Shown: positions 34,800 to 47,100, counted from the stretch's first letter. The stretch is DNA of 64,000 bases from Labyrinthula sp. Ha (GCA_015227615.1 JAALGZ010000032.1:248001-312000); one strand, 5' to 3'. The notes: generated by a model from the sequence alone, not told the origin. A program made the numbers and translations.

Positions 34800-37050
34800 C
34801 TTCAGATAATAATGACACTCCCACCGTCCCTTAAGGTGGACAAGACGCACCCTCAGACGAAATTGCGGGGCAAGCGGAGCCCATTCAAGGTCAAAATCAG
34901 TCTCAAGATGAAATCCCTCAAAATCCTCCCACTCCATCGAACGCAGAGCAATCTTCAAATACTCCTCGAGGTACATCAGGCGGACGTTCCCGAACGTCAA
35001 GAAGCTCCCCAGACTGCGACTTACTGGATTCTAATGCTCTCGATAGATTAAGGGTAACACAGCGAGAGAGATGAGCCATGGACAGAGCAGAGAAGCTTTT
35101 TGAGGAACGATTGGAAGCGCTTAATGAAAGAGAGTCAAGCATAAAGGAACAAGAAGATAGGCTAAAGAAGTGGACTGAGGAACTAGCCGAGAAAGAGGCC
35201 ACGTCATTGGAAAAGTCCCCGACACCAAAAGAACAAACAGTACAAAAAGTAAACACACCTGATAAAAAAGGAAGCACAGCGTCACAGAACTCCTTTATGA
35301 CGGCGCACACGGCTGAAGGAAAGGTTCCAGAGGTCAAAGAGGAGACGGCAGGTGCTAGGGATCCATATAGGCATGGAGAAAGAGCCATGGACCAGACTTC
35401 ACTCACTACGATAACGGGTGGACTTGACAATTGGTCTGAGACAGCAAGCACTTTTATTGATACGAAGCAAAGAAGCGAAGCATATAAAAGAGAAATACCG
35501 GTTAAAGAGTCGCAGATGAGTGAGACAAGTGGTCTCCCCTATGTCAAGTTTGCGGCACCGGATAAAGTAGAGAAACTTACATACCACGCTATATCAACAT
35601 TTGTTCACGACTTTACAAACCTAAAGGCTAATGTACCCAGCCTGAGCGCCTGCGGATTGCTAGCAAAGGATGTGGCAGATAGTCTCCTCCTCAGGGGTAT
35701 AATTATAAGGGACTCTAATTCGATTATGCGCTACTTCTCCCGACATCTACAGCAGTTTGAAAAGTTAGAAAAAAAGAGGACTCTGAAGAATCTAAAGAAC
35801 AAGTTAAGGTTGAACGCAGGGGCAAAGAACCCCATCGAACAGATTTACCACTTTTTTGATGAAGTATTAAAGCTTCTAAAAGTTTTTGGGAAACGGAAAA
35901 TTTGGAAACAAAAAAACCGTTATGAGTACCGGCAACACTCAGGAAGTCGAAAGACAGTCACCAGTCAATGAAGCGCAAGATTCCAGAACAATTTCAATTG
36001 TCTCTGTGAATGTTGACCGTCTCATCTCCTACAAGCTCAGGTCTATCGAGGAATATGCCCTAACTGCCGATACAAACGTCCTTGCAATACAGGAAGTTGG
36101 TAGCAAAGGAGCGGAATACCTCGAAAGAGCGAGCTTCTCTTTAACCTTCCAGATTCACTACAACATACAACAAAAGTAAACATATTCTTATTGTTTAGGT
36201 CTGTCTTCAAAGAACACTAGATGCGATAACTACAGCAAAACTCTACTGAATACTCCTCTATACATCCACCTTCACCAACAATCCGAACGCAAAAAGCCGC
36301 CATTAAACATCAGTGAGAGACTCAAACCCACAGCGATTATCCCACACTTTCATCCTGCCACCAACAAACTCCTAACCATTGGCCTTCTCCTCGGCATTGT
36401 TCAAAATCAGCGCCTACAAACACCACTAACACACCAAAAATCTCCAACTGCTAATCCACGACGTTGAAGGAACACGAACAAAACGCTGTAAGCCCAAGTC
36501 GCAAAATAAGCATACAGACGAAGATTAGAAATCAACGACACATCATTGGAACTTCGCACTGCGTTGATGAAAGCTAGCTGAATAAATTGTTCTCTTTGTA
36601 TTTATCTCTGTTGTTTAATTTCTTTTCTCCCTCTATGACCAATTAAATTTATTTCCGAAAGAAGTAGCGAATATGGTTGGTTAAAGTGACAGTAGGAGCA
36701 CGAGACGGGAAGCTTCCCTAGTGAGCGGCGGACCGTCATCGGACCCTAAGATAAACGCATAGGCGGATTTGCAGATGTAGTACCTTACTCCCACCTTAAC
36801 TATTAACTATTAACTATTAAAGCTTCTAAAGTATCTAAGCGAGGAAGAAAAACGCAGACACCAGAAGAAAATAATCAAAACTATCCTGTCAAAAGTCCCA
36901 AGGAAGTTTGAAGTAGATTATGACGAGCTTATGATGTGCGGAAAGAACGTTTCAGTAAAGGAGTTAAAGTCAATATTATTAAAAAGATGATTCGTATTGG
37001 AAGGGGGAGAGACAAGCAGTGTTGAAAAAACCGAGAGGAGAATCGCAAAT
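34796..37050 (+). pseudogene. Fossil gag region of the LTR element
   Basis: The start is Pro/Gln/Asn-rich. Around 35,080-35,200 lies a strongly charged coiled-coil-like stretch, and 35,530-35,860 has the helical, Leu/Lys-rich character of a capsid. The region is split by the nested LINE insertion (35,881-36,814) and resumes afterwards. No CCHC zinc knuckle was recognised. The region is broken. Confidence 0.6.
35881..36814 (+). mobile_element. Nested short LINE (RTE-like, endonuclease start plus 3' tail)
   Basis: A 934-bp insertion flanked by a perfect 16-bp target duplication, TATTAAAGCTTCTAAA, at 35,865-35,880 and 36,815-36,830. It contains an open frame (ATG at 35,922, stop at 36,179) reading ISIVSVNVDRLISYKLRSIE and then TNVLAIQEVG, the opening of an APE-type LINE endonuclease (usual 'SxNVxgl..K...l', 'DvlaiQE'). 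No reverse transcriptase is present. The frame ends soon and a short non-coding stretch follows. The 3' end is a microsatellite-like tail of TTAACTA units (36,796-36,820), as in RTE-type and some other LINEs. It appears to be an internally shortened, non-autonomous copy joining the 5' start and 3' end. Its insertion postdates that of the LTR element. Confidence 0.75.
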
Positions 37051-37089
37051 AAGAAAGAGAAGAAATTCCCAAGAAGAAAAGATCCACCT

Positions 37090-40000
37090 ATGATCGATTA
37101 CAGAATAAACGTTCACAGGATAGGCACCGACGCTCGCACAATTACGCTGTTAGCATTTGATACAAAGAAAAAAGAATGTGTACAAGTCCGGGGATTGGCT
37201 GACACAGGTGCAGACAAAAACGTGTCTAGTCTAAAGGCCATCGAAAAGTACAAGATCAAGGAGGAAGACCCGCCTTTTGTATAGGAAGTGGAATTCCCGG
37301 ACAAGAGTGTAAAGAAGGTATCAAAGGTGATCACGGCAAAGACTAAGCTCACCCAAGGCGAGAATGAACTCGACCTCGGAGTGCAAAGATTCTTCTGTAT
37401 CGACAGCGATATGTGGGACGAGCTCATAATAGGGGATAAAACCTTGAAGAGGTTTAACGTTGGATTAAATCTAAAAGATGTGAATAAAGCGAAATAGAAT
37501 GAAGGGAAGAAGCAAAGTCTAGCTCTATCGCCCAAATAAAAGAAATTTGAGCGGCAGGACAACTTGGATATACTTATCTTGGATCGCAGAAAAGATCAGC
37601 CACTGTTGGACGGTACACCTTCTGAATGGAGCCACTTTTCACTCGTAGCGGTGGAGGCACACGAGTCAGATTGGTATAGGACTTTCAGCTTGTTATATAA
37701 AAGGAAGTTCAGACTCGCCGAGAACATTGTATACAGTATGGACCACTCTAAAGGATCAGATCAATCACTTGAGAATATATCTAAGTTAAAGACGCGCAGA
37801 CAGGTTTCAAGGTTTCTCCTATTTTTAAACAAAGAAAAAGAAGTAAAACTAAGCCACCAGAGAAATAATGACGTAAGTCTGAAGGTGTAGAATAAATTAG
37901 ATACCTTAAAGAAGTTATTGAAGGAGGCAATTCAAGAGGAGGATGTCAAATTCATTCAGTTTTCATATGACAAGTCAGATGTAAATATGGACAGTAATCA
38001 TAAGAGCATTAGGGCGCCAGTTACCAAGAAGATCAAGGCCATCCCCATCGAAGAAGTTAGTTCAGGACATTTCAAGGAGCTGGAAGTTCTTAAGGAGCCT
38101 GAGAAGATACTTCCCATCGCCATCACAAATGTCGCAAATAACATCCCAGAGGGGCTAAACGAGCTCGGCATTGGTGAGGGAAATATCTTCGCCTCGGAGG
38201 AAAAGATGCTTTTAGACGAAATGATTAAGGGTAAATTGGACAACTCTATATTTTCAGATCTCGAAAAGACTAAGATGAATGCTACCATACGAAAATACCC
38301 CACATCCTGGGGGTTGAAGCAATCTAATGCAAGAATGAGTTTATTGAATCCGATTCACGTAGAATTGAAACCAGGTTATAAAATACTCCGCTCCGATGGC
38401 TATCATCAAAGCCCGGAGGCCGAGGAGTTTCTTGAACTCAAATTCAAGTCACTACAGGAAGCTGGAATCGTAGAACGGGCAACAAATCCCCTATGGGGAC
38501 ATCCTGTGTTCGTTGTGTCAAAGAAAATGAAAGTGCCGGCTGACTGGTTGGATAGAACGGAGGAAGAAAAGGAAAAATGGCGCCTTGATGATATCCTAAA
38601 TCGTTTTAGGATGGTGACCAATATGATACGTTTGAACCGTATCACGATTCCAACTTCTCTGAACCTGCCTGACCTCGAACATCAGCACCTCTCTTTAAAG
38701 GATTCAAAATTTTATATAACATTGGACGTTTTAAGTGGGTTCGACTTCATACCTACTGAGCAGGCAAGCCGTGAGGTGTTCACTCTAGTCACGCGACGAT
38801 CAGCGTCGAGAATGAACGGCAGTCCAATGGGCTGGTGCAATACACCAGCCCTATTTTTTGATAGAGTCATAAACGAGATCATTGATAATGATAGCGAACG
38901 CTTCTTTGCAAGGGAAGGAGACGGAGTTGTAGTGTGGCTAGACGATTTATTGATATATTCTAGGATGTTTACAATGTTAGTCCACATACTCGGGGTCTTG
39001 CTAAGGAGGGCTATGATGAAACACGCCAGATTTAACTTAAGGAAGTGTGGATTTGGTGAACACCTTCGGTTTGGTTTGGAAGAGAGGTCCGAGACGGTCT
39101 GCGGAATTTCAGCCCACAGTTCTACGAAAAGATAATTATTATGCCGCGATCTCAATACCGCCATCAAGCAGCGCAATTGGTATATTTAGCAAACTGGCTA
39201 AGTCCAAATATACCTTATCTTGCAGATTTAAGAAGACCTTTCGCACATTTTGCAAACCTGGCTGGTAAAAAGCTATCTCAAATCGAAAAGGAAAAGGAAG
39301 TAATCGAGTGGAGTGAAGAACTGCAAGATGCATACTACAAAATAAAAGAAGCCATCGTAGAAAGTTCAAAGAGATTCCTAGCCAATTACGACCACAGGAA
39401 ACCACTCCTGCTTTTTACAGATTCGTCTAGCGATACCTGATCGCTCTCATAGTTTCAAGACGAGAAGGGAATGTGAATAATGATGTAAGGGCTCTACGCC
39501 CCAAACTCCTCATGTTTCTCAGCGGGGATTTGCAAACTCGGAATTAAAAGGACGCATAGCATCTAAAGAGCTCTACCCCATTTTATACGCGTTCGAACAC
39601 ATAGGTTTTATGCTGAGGATACATGCAGGGGTCGTTTATGTCTACACGGACCATAAAGCTCTTCTATCAATTGTAAAAACGAAGTAGAATGAGAAGAGAA
39701 TCTACTGGGATAGATTATACCGATGGATTCTCAGGCTCCAAGCAGTTAGTATGGTTATCTTCCACATCTCAAGCCGCGACAATTTCATCGCAGACCTACT
39801 AACCAGATGCGTAAGAGAGCAGAAACTAAGACTAACGCGATGTTCTTTAAAGCTGAACCAAAATCTGATAAAAAACAGTGGTAAAAGCGATCTCTATGAC
39901 GTTGCGTTAGATGTTAAGCAGTCTGGTCAAGAAGATTCTTTTGTTTTCGATGCTCTGTTGGTAGAAGATGATATGGAATATGCTGATCGAGGCACTTTCA

Positions 40001-40860
40001 TAGAAGAACAGAGTTACATTACGGTTAAAATACGCAGAGTTAATACCAGAAGGACCAATTATGAAGAAAAACGAAGAAAGCTGGAGGATTTAAACTACAA
40101 TGATGTCCTCGAGGAATCTGTGGATACGACCATTGGGGAACTTAGATACGACCTTTTTAAGGAGCACATATCTTTTCTATCTCCGTTCTACCCGAATGCT
40201 ACGTGGACAAATATAAATTTAGCAAAAATACAGAAGCACCACTCGCGAATGAACCCTGGTTTCAAAAATAAATACGAGGATCAGGACGGAATTTTATACT
40301 TCAGAGGTCAAATGGTCATACCCAGGACTTTACTTGTCAGATATCTAGCCATAAATCATTCTCTTCGTGCACATTCAGGCAAGCAAGCCGAATTAAAGTA
40401 TTTAAACGAGGTTTATTTTGAGGGGAGAACAAAAAAGGATTTGAAGAAGTTGTTGACAGTGTTTAGAGGGAGATCCCTTCGCTGTCAGAGAGGCCCTCGC
40501 CTATTGAGACGTCCCCTGCATCTCACTAAGTTTGCCAATAAGGCTCGAGACCTCCTTGGAGCCGATTACCTGTACGTCAACAGTACAGGCTATATCCTCA
40601 CTCTCATAGACTCCGTTACAAGGAAGGTGCAGCTCACTTACGCCGAGAGCCCATCTGCGGAAGACAAGGCTATTGTACTGGAGAAGTGGAGATCGGACTT
40701 TGAATTCGCTGAGATATTCACGATCGCAACCGACAACGGATCGCACTTTGCAAACTCGCTGCTACACGAATTCTCTAAAAGAATAGGATTCGAACAATAC
40801 TTTGCAGTAGTATATAGCCCGTAGACAAATGGATCCACCGAGGTTTTGAATTCTTCGGTA
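37090..40860 (+). pseudogene. Fossil pol region: protease, reverse transcriptase, RNase H, integrase
   Basis: Parts in order, with rough positions. Aspartic protease about 37,090-37,490, with the active-site triplet in ADTGAD at 37,198. Reverse transcriptase about 38,310-39,070, with GWCNTPALFF and the catalytic box in VVWLDDLLIYS. RNase H about 39,290-39,790, with LLFTDSSSD and YVYTDHKALL. Integrase about 40,320-40,860, with an H-H-type zinc region, the GADYLYVNSTGY strand and TDNGSHFANS. These are typical Ty3/gypsy signatures and order. The region is interrupted several times and is a fossil. Confidence 0.88.
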
Positions 40861-41462
40861 TTAAGATATCCCGTTCCATAGTTTCTCAGTTTGGAATACA
40901 AGAGTCGGAGTGGCCGCATTTACTCCCTCTAATTACATATATTCTAAACAAAAAACCTATGGGGCCACGCGGGGAAGAACTGCAAATGAACTTTTTCTTT
41001 ACTTCAAGCCAAAAACCTCTCTTTAAGAAAAAGACCTCAAATTTTATTCAATACGTATTAAGAATAAGTTCTACAAACCCATAGATGTCTCTACTCTTAT
41101 TGAAACAGGTGAATCTATTGCTGCTTTACTCGAGAATCTTCAGAGAAAAGCATATGAAGTTGCAAAGTTCAAAATAGAATTAAAGAATCAAGCAAAGAAC
41201 AAAGGTTATGGTCTATTCGTACAATATGCACCCAGGGATTACATTCTTTTGGTGGAAGAAGGGACCCAAAATGTGCAAGAAAAGACAAAACTCTCCTGGC
41301 TTGGGCCTTACCAGGTGGTCGAGGTTATCTCCACAAACGTTTATCAGATGGAGTCGATCACTGGAAAGCCGCCGCATGGTCCACGGATCCCGCATGTGGT
41401 TTCATTCCCACCAAAAGCCTCTAGGGGGGGCTAAAAGTTTTGTTCATTCATAACTTCTCGGC

Positions 41463-41600
41463 TTTAGAGGTGGAAAAATATTAAATGTTCGTACTTCAAG
41501 TGAAAGACGACCAGAATATCAACTTAAGGTCTGGTGGTTTGGCTTTACAAGCAAATATGATACTTGGGAATTTTTGGAATCACTTTATCAGGATATCCCG
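41463..41600 (+). pseudogene. Fossil chromodomain after integrase
   Basis: One frame reads GKILNVR, then PEYQLKVWWFGFTSKYDTWE and FLESL, which fits the chromodomain pattern 'ekIl..R......YlVkWkGy....~TWEp..nL'. In chromoviruses this domain follows integrase and directs insertion to particular chromatin. Its place here supports that assignment. Confidence 0.75.
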
Positions 41601-42177
41601 GTCATGGATCGCCAGTTTATAGAACAGAACATTGAAGACGGGGACTTTAAGAGTCACCTACTTATACAACTGGGAACCATAGAGAAGAAAAAATATCAAA
41701 TGAAACAGAACCGGAGACTAAAGTTGGGAAGAATATCGACAAATAAATTGCATAAAGTTAAAAACTATGAGCTTCTTCCTTCAGATAATACGATGGATTG
41801 GTTCATACAAGAAAAAGAAGTCTAAAATGCTTTAGTTAAGAAGTTTGGATCAGGAAATTATGTATCTTACAAGCAGTTTCCTTGTTTATCTTATTGTAGC
41901 AAGCAGCAGATGAGCACTCAGATGCAGAAGTCGATAAATTTGCATTCTTCTGGCATATTTCATGGACTCCGTTTCAACCTTAACAAAACACGCCAGTTTC
42001 TCAAAGATCACTTTGGAATATAGAAGTTTCACAGGAATCTATCAGGCCGCTTTAATACGTACGCGGAAAAGGACAACATAATTAAGCTGTTCAATGCTGA
42101 AGTTGTTCTAGATACGCCCCCATCAAATCAAGGTACCCTATTTTCGTCGTTTAGAAGATCCGCTACATGTTAAGCTC

Positions 42178-43250
42178 ATGGAGACGGAATTTGATACTGA
42201 CCAATGTAAAGAATTTTTATCCTACCATGGGATTTATACCCTTGTAGATTTGAAACAACTTATATTGGACTTCGCCCAGGATGTTGTTGACATTTTCACT
42301 TCAAGCGATCAAATTCTCGGTGATTTTGTTATCTTCGCTAGAGGAAGTACGGACCTTTGGGAGATCCTATCTCGGTTTTATTCATACTCTTGTTCTATGG
42401 AACCCAACAAACTATTTTACTCATCTATCATCTTAATGCACACTTTTCACGAGGAGAACAAAAGAACTGTGTCTATAAAGATATCAACAGATAATGCTGT
42501 AACTATTTCTTAATGGAAAAATCTCGAGGAGCCCAAACTATTGTTGGTGTATATTGGTGGAAACAAATTTAAGTTCGCTAGTAGAGACGCTATTATATAT
42601 ATCGAACCTCCTAGCGTGTTACTTTATCTCTCCGAAGTTTTTACACTTTCTCTCCTTAAACCAAGATCGAAGAGCAGCGTTTTCGATGTCGTTTTATTAG
42701 GTCCCCCGTGGAAGACTGGAGTAGGCGACCCCACTCGCGGAGTCCATCTACCCTATTCTACAATGTCCCTTCAAGATTTTGAGTTATTGAAGTTGTCTCT
42801 CTCTCTAACTTCCCCTTTGGTGGGTATCTTTTTATATGGGTCACCAACTCTAACTACTGGACTACTTTGAAGTGGTGTCACCGTCAACATTATTATCTTA
42901 TTGACTCCTTTATGTAGATAAAGATACATCCATCTGGAAGGCTAAGGGAGAGCATAGGTTATATCCTCCAGCACTCTCATGAGACGTCCCTGGTATTTGA
43001 AAGAAGAAACGCAGAAAGCGTCGAATACACTGATATATTCAACGACAGTGAAGAACACCCTATTTGAAACATGTTCATTACGACCCCTAAAGCACCGTCT
43101 ACTAAACCTGAGGAATTTTATCTTATTTTTTCTACATTATTCCCAAACGCAAACTACCTGGAACTATTCGCTAGACATAACAATATTAGATGCAACTGGA
43201 CAACTTATGGATTGGAACTCCTCCCTGATGTCCACTGCCTCTATACTACT
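42178..43250 (+). pseudogene. Fossil MT-A70-like adenine methyltransferase region inside the LTR element
   Basis: Between chromodomain and 3' LTR, plus-strand frames resemble the MT-A70 (METTL3/METTL14/METTL4/Ime4) family. A strand plus PPW motif, VFDVVLLGPPW (about 42,680-42,711), is followed at the right distance by LPYSTMSLQDFELLKL (from 42,748), as in the family's 'LPYpTMs.eei..l'. About 340 bases later come KPEEFY (43,104) and LFPNANYLELFARHN, then WTTYG, matching the family's ending 'KPeelY..ie.l.p..~~LELFaR....gW.~wG'. The segment 42,178-42,510 may be its N-terminal part but is not recognised. The family methylates adenine N6 in RNA or DNA. The region is broken. Which subfamily donated it cannot be told here. 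Confidence 0.7.
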
Positions 43251-43283
43251 ATATTACCAGGGTCGGAGTCTTAAGTTGGGGGA

Positions 43284-43507
43284 TGTCCTTCTCATAAAGA
43301 CAGGTTACTTGTAATATATGGGCCCTTATACCCGTCACTTGGGCGTAGGAACACTTCCCTTTATGATGCTATATTTCACACTATGATATACTTTGGGCAG
43401 TATGTTAGCCTTAACAAGGGTTGGCTATAGAATATATTGTCATACTCAACCGTTAATTGAAGGTATTACGAATCTGAATTCTCTAAATCGCATCCTACGT
43501 AAGAACA
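43284..43507 (+). repeat. 3' LTR (224 bp)
   Basis: Direct repeat of the 5' LTR, starting TGTCCTTCTCATAAAG and ending GTAAGAACA, preceded by the purine run and followed by the CACG target duplication (43,508-43,511). Confidence 0.95.
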
Positions 43508-43511
43508 CACG

Positions 43512-44999
43512 TGGTTTTCCTTGACGGGTTAGTCTTATTTCTCGTTCGTTATTTTTATCTTAATTATTATTTTGTTGGATTCTTCACTATGGCCTAATCC
43601 GACATAGTGATGACAAATTCTATCTATCAATAAAATTGCTGTATCCATAAATATAATAGCGTCATGCTTCAAATCCTTAATGGTACACTATAGCGGGCTA
43701 CTACTCCTACGTTTTCCTAAACCCTAACGGTACACTGGCTACTACTGCATTTCTCCAGGTTCTAACGGTACATATGTCATCCTGCTGCGAACTATTACTG
43801 GTTATTCCCGGACCATGTGGCCTTTCATATAGATTCTCATACAGCTATAGCTAAAATATATGTTGTTGGGTCCTTGGTTCCAAGGTCAAGTGGCCCAATT
43901 TATTATTTATAATCAATTGATAATCAAAATAATATCAGAATCATTTGATAAGAATCAAAATCCAAATTCCTTTAATGATAATCAGAATCAAAATGATTAT
44001 CAAATTATTATTAGTAATTTTTATAAGATTCGACCCCTACTTACAAATAACAAAACATGTAACCATAAAATATATATTAATTCGCCCAGAGCAAACGCTC
44101 TTGCATTTTATTCAAGTAAAATATCTTTTCTTCGAAATATACGCGAAGCTTCTGATAGCAATGTTTGTTAATGCGGTTTGTACTCCTAGGCTATTTTTTT
44201 TATTCTAAAAGGTTTTATTGGTTTCAAACGGTCCTCTTAAAAAAAATTGGGGTAATCACTTCTTTGAATATTTTTCCTTGGTATGTAGGATTGGAAATAA
44301 GGTCCAAAGTCCCTCCGTTATTCATTTTTCCAATTCTGGTGGCATGACAGTTTATCTCTACATATTATTTATTTTGACGAAGCTTCTTGCCCTAAACGAG
44401 TTTGTTTCCTCCATGGTTCTCTATCGAACAGCTTGCAGTTTTGTTGTTTCATCCAGTAAAGTATAGTACGCTCGCTTTTGGGTTGTGGTGAATGCAGCTA
44501 TCAGGTGTTGCCTGCAGTTAGCGTTTAGTTCTTTTGCACATTTTTTGATTAAACTTCTCCTAGTATAGATGTAAAATAAAATGTAGAACAGTATATACAA
44601 CTCTCTTATTTAGGTTGCTAACCCTCTGGTTTTTCAGTTGTGATGACTTTAGTGAGGGAAAAGAAAAGGTGAGCACAATATAAATAACCCCTTGACTAGT
44701 AATTGGAAATTAGGTGATTAGACTTCATGTCTAGAAGCTTGAGTTAACATAAATATTGTCTTGTAACTCGCAGCAGTAACTGAAACAAGAAAAGCTAAAT
44801 ATTTTGTAAATTTATGTCTTTGGTTGATTGACTAATTAATTATAAGGCAGTACGTATATTGATGTTATACGCTGATATAATAATATACAACTATGAAGAG
44901 AAAACTTCGAGATCTTTAGTTTTCTTATTGTTAGTCTTTATTTCCAAAATAAACCTGTTGTTTCTGCGCTTCCTCCAATATGTAACGACCATTCTACCC
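43512..44999. other. Non-coding region with degenerate short repeats
   Basis: No gene recognised. At 43,675-43,800 three degenerate copies of an AACGGTACAC...GGCTACTACT-type unit (roughly 40-50 bp spacing) follow each other. At 43,905-44,010 there is an AT-rich patch with repeated GATAATCA-like words and their inverses, possibly an old MITE or a simple-sequence relic. The rest is stop-dense. Confidence 0.4.
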
Positions 45000-47100
45000 A
45001 ATCATATTAATGTTAGTAGTCTATGCTGTAGCGTGCCAATAAAAACGATTAGCTACCTAATTATACACCCCCTCTCGCCATAGATGCGAGACTATACCAT
45101 TCCTAGGAGCTAACTGAACTTTAACGCTTTCCTGAGCCTGTGCTGGATCTACCTGACCGTCCATTTGGATCCAACCCGTTCTCAATTCGAAAACTCGGGT
45201 GAAAACTTCCATCGGCAGCGAACTCTCTCCTTATATCTTCTCAATCCATTTATTGATAAGCAATGGCTTCTTTCCTACTTGAAGCGATCCAGTAAGGAAC
45301 ATTGCTCTCCTTTAGTAACTCTAATAAATACTCTATGTCTTCTACTTTTGTCTGCACTAAAATATATATCCTCTTGGGAGCGTTGGAATAACTTCCTCAA
45401 TACTCCTTTGAAGCTTCTGTTTGAAGTAAACCTTATCCACATCTATAACTTGCATAACTAGCATTGCGCTTTCACCAGAGATTCTAAAATACTAAGTAAG
45501 TGCTTCTGCACTGCTCATATAGTCACAATTGGCTGGCGAATTGACTTTATTCCAAAGCTCATTACTTCTTCCTGAGTGATTTTGTTGGCTCGTAGCGAAA
45601 CCTCGAATCGAATCTAACTCACAGACTTTCCACAGTGAATTTCACACCATCAATTCTAACGGAGGCAGTGACTTTACACCATGCCACCATTGTTCTGTGC
45701 ATAGGTTTACCCCGTACCAAACCTTTTGCGCCGGTACGACGCCTCGGTGCCTTTTTGTGGCATCTTCCTTACAGGCAGCTTCGAAAATCCATTCCTTCAT
45801 TTCAAACATCACGACCTCGACGTTTTGTCATAAGAGATTACGAAGTGTCACCTTGCACATTATTTTGTAGATCAATTTTTCTCTGGTCAAGGGGTGAGGC
45901 TCTTATCCGCCCCTGTGCCTTACTATAAGGCTAGGAAGCTATCATTCTATCCTTTCTCTGCCAGAATGCTTCAATTGTCGTTATTGAGAGCTTAGGATAC
46001 CTTCCTGATATGACGCTTACTATGGTCACTTCTTTCACATCAGTAAAAGTTTTTCACTCTGACGCCTTAGCTTTTGTACTTTCTCCATCGAAAATTCGTA
46101 TTGGGTTTTCTTGTGAATTCGAATAAGCACCTGTTTGCTAGTCTCAAAGCGTGTGGTACATTTGACATCCGCAGCGTGTGATTGATTAGCTGTTTCTTAC
46201 GCCATCTCGGTATACCCTTTTCTCCTCCTATTTATAGGAATTCATTGCGTCCATGCCTCCACTAAATATACGAATATAACAGCATTTCCCTTTCTACTGC
46301 AGGTACTTAGGATATTCAGCGAAACTTTTTTTTGCCAAGTTTGATTACTAGTTCTCGCCTCGATTTCTTTTTTTTTACTTATTTATCCATTCCCTCACAC
46401 GCACAATTCTCTCCAGATCTACCTCTGGTGCATTTCGGACATTCTCCACATGATTTCTATAAGTTCTAAATTGGGCTATTATTCTTATTGTCTTATCGGC
46501 CATATCTCTATAGCCCTTCATAGATTCTCCTGCTTGCCTTCATATAATATCATGTGTGCTGTTCTTGATTGGGCGCTGCAAATGCTACATATCACCCAGA
46601 CATCTTTGTAGATACCATGACTAGGCTCCCATGCGTTTTCGCATTCCTGGAAGTCTCTCCAGTGTATTTCAACTAAGTACATCACTGTGTTTAGATTCTA
46701 TTTTATGCGACAGAGCACTGCTTGCTCCAAGCTGTACATATTAATAACATAAAGCTTTTTTAGAGTTTCTCACTGAATGAATGCACTTACTCCATATAAT
46801 CATGAACTATCTCCATGTACCGCTTTCAACGTTATTTCCAGCATTGCTACCCTATATATGTTATTCAAAACCATGTCTGCTATTCGCATTGGTTCGGACC
46901 AACTGAATGCTACTTTTTGGCGTTGATATGGGATACCTTTGGATAGTACGAGACAGGGATCTCCTAACCCATGCACCATGGTGGTGGCTGCAATTTTATT
47001 TTGTTCTGTAGTATTATTTCATCTCTTTATTGTCCGAGCCATTATTACTCTTTTCCATGTACTTACTCATTCACCTATGGAACCCTGCTGATATATTATA
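45000..47100 (-). pseudogene. Decayed minus-strand coding sequence, family not recognised
   Basis: The plus strand is pyrimidine-rich here, and the minus strand holds several long protein-like stretches in changing frames. Examples are KGIPYQRQKVAFSWSEPMRI (around 46,930-46,880) and YEGYRDMADKTIRIIAQF (around 46,520-46,470). Composition and decay suggest an old mobile element, probably a retroelement. No catalytic motif, LTR or terminal repeat was found, so no family is assigned. It is clearly broken. Confidence 0.35.

Larger units (their letters stand above)
34549..43507 (+). mobile_element. Broken Ty3/gypsy chromodomain LTR retrotransposon with MT-A70-like cargo
   Basis: A fossil element of about 9.0 kb (about 8.0 kb without a nested LINE), bounded by LTRs that start TG and end CA and by a 4-bp CACG duplication (34,545-34,548 and 43,508-43,511). 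The order is gag, aspartic protease, reverse transcriptase, RNase H, integrase, chromodomain, MT-A70-like methyltransferase region. Protease-RT-RH-IN order plus a chromodomain after integrase marks the Ty3/gypsy chromovirus group. It is broken, with on the order of ten interruptions, and cannot be active as it stands. The LTRs differ at about 2% of positions plus one 2-bp indel, which suggests insertion not long ago in evolutionary terms. A purine run (GTTGGGGGA) directly before the 3' LTR is the likely polypurine tract. Confidence 0.9.

Noticed and set aside
34918-35451. Minus-strand open frame of 177 residues, Ser/Cys/Phe-rich
   Set aside because: Antisense of the charged coiled-coil region of gag; its composition is what the reverse of Glu/Lys-rich coding DNA gives.
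34220-44010. AT-rich GATAATCA-type patches on both sides of the LTR element, as inverted repeats of a larger element
   Set aside because: The similarity between the two patches is only low-complexity word sharing; no continuous alignment and no matching target duplication outside them.
45590-45630. tRNA-like word (CCTCGAATCGAATC)
   Set aside because: It resembles a T-arm, but no acceptor stem, D-arm or anticodon arm can be folded around it.
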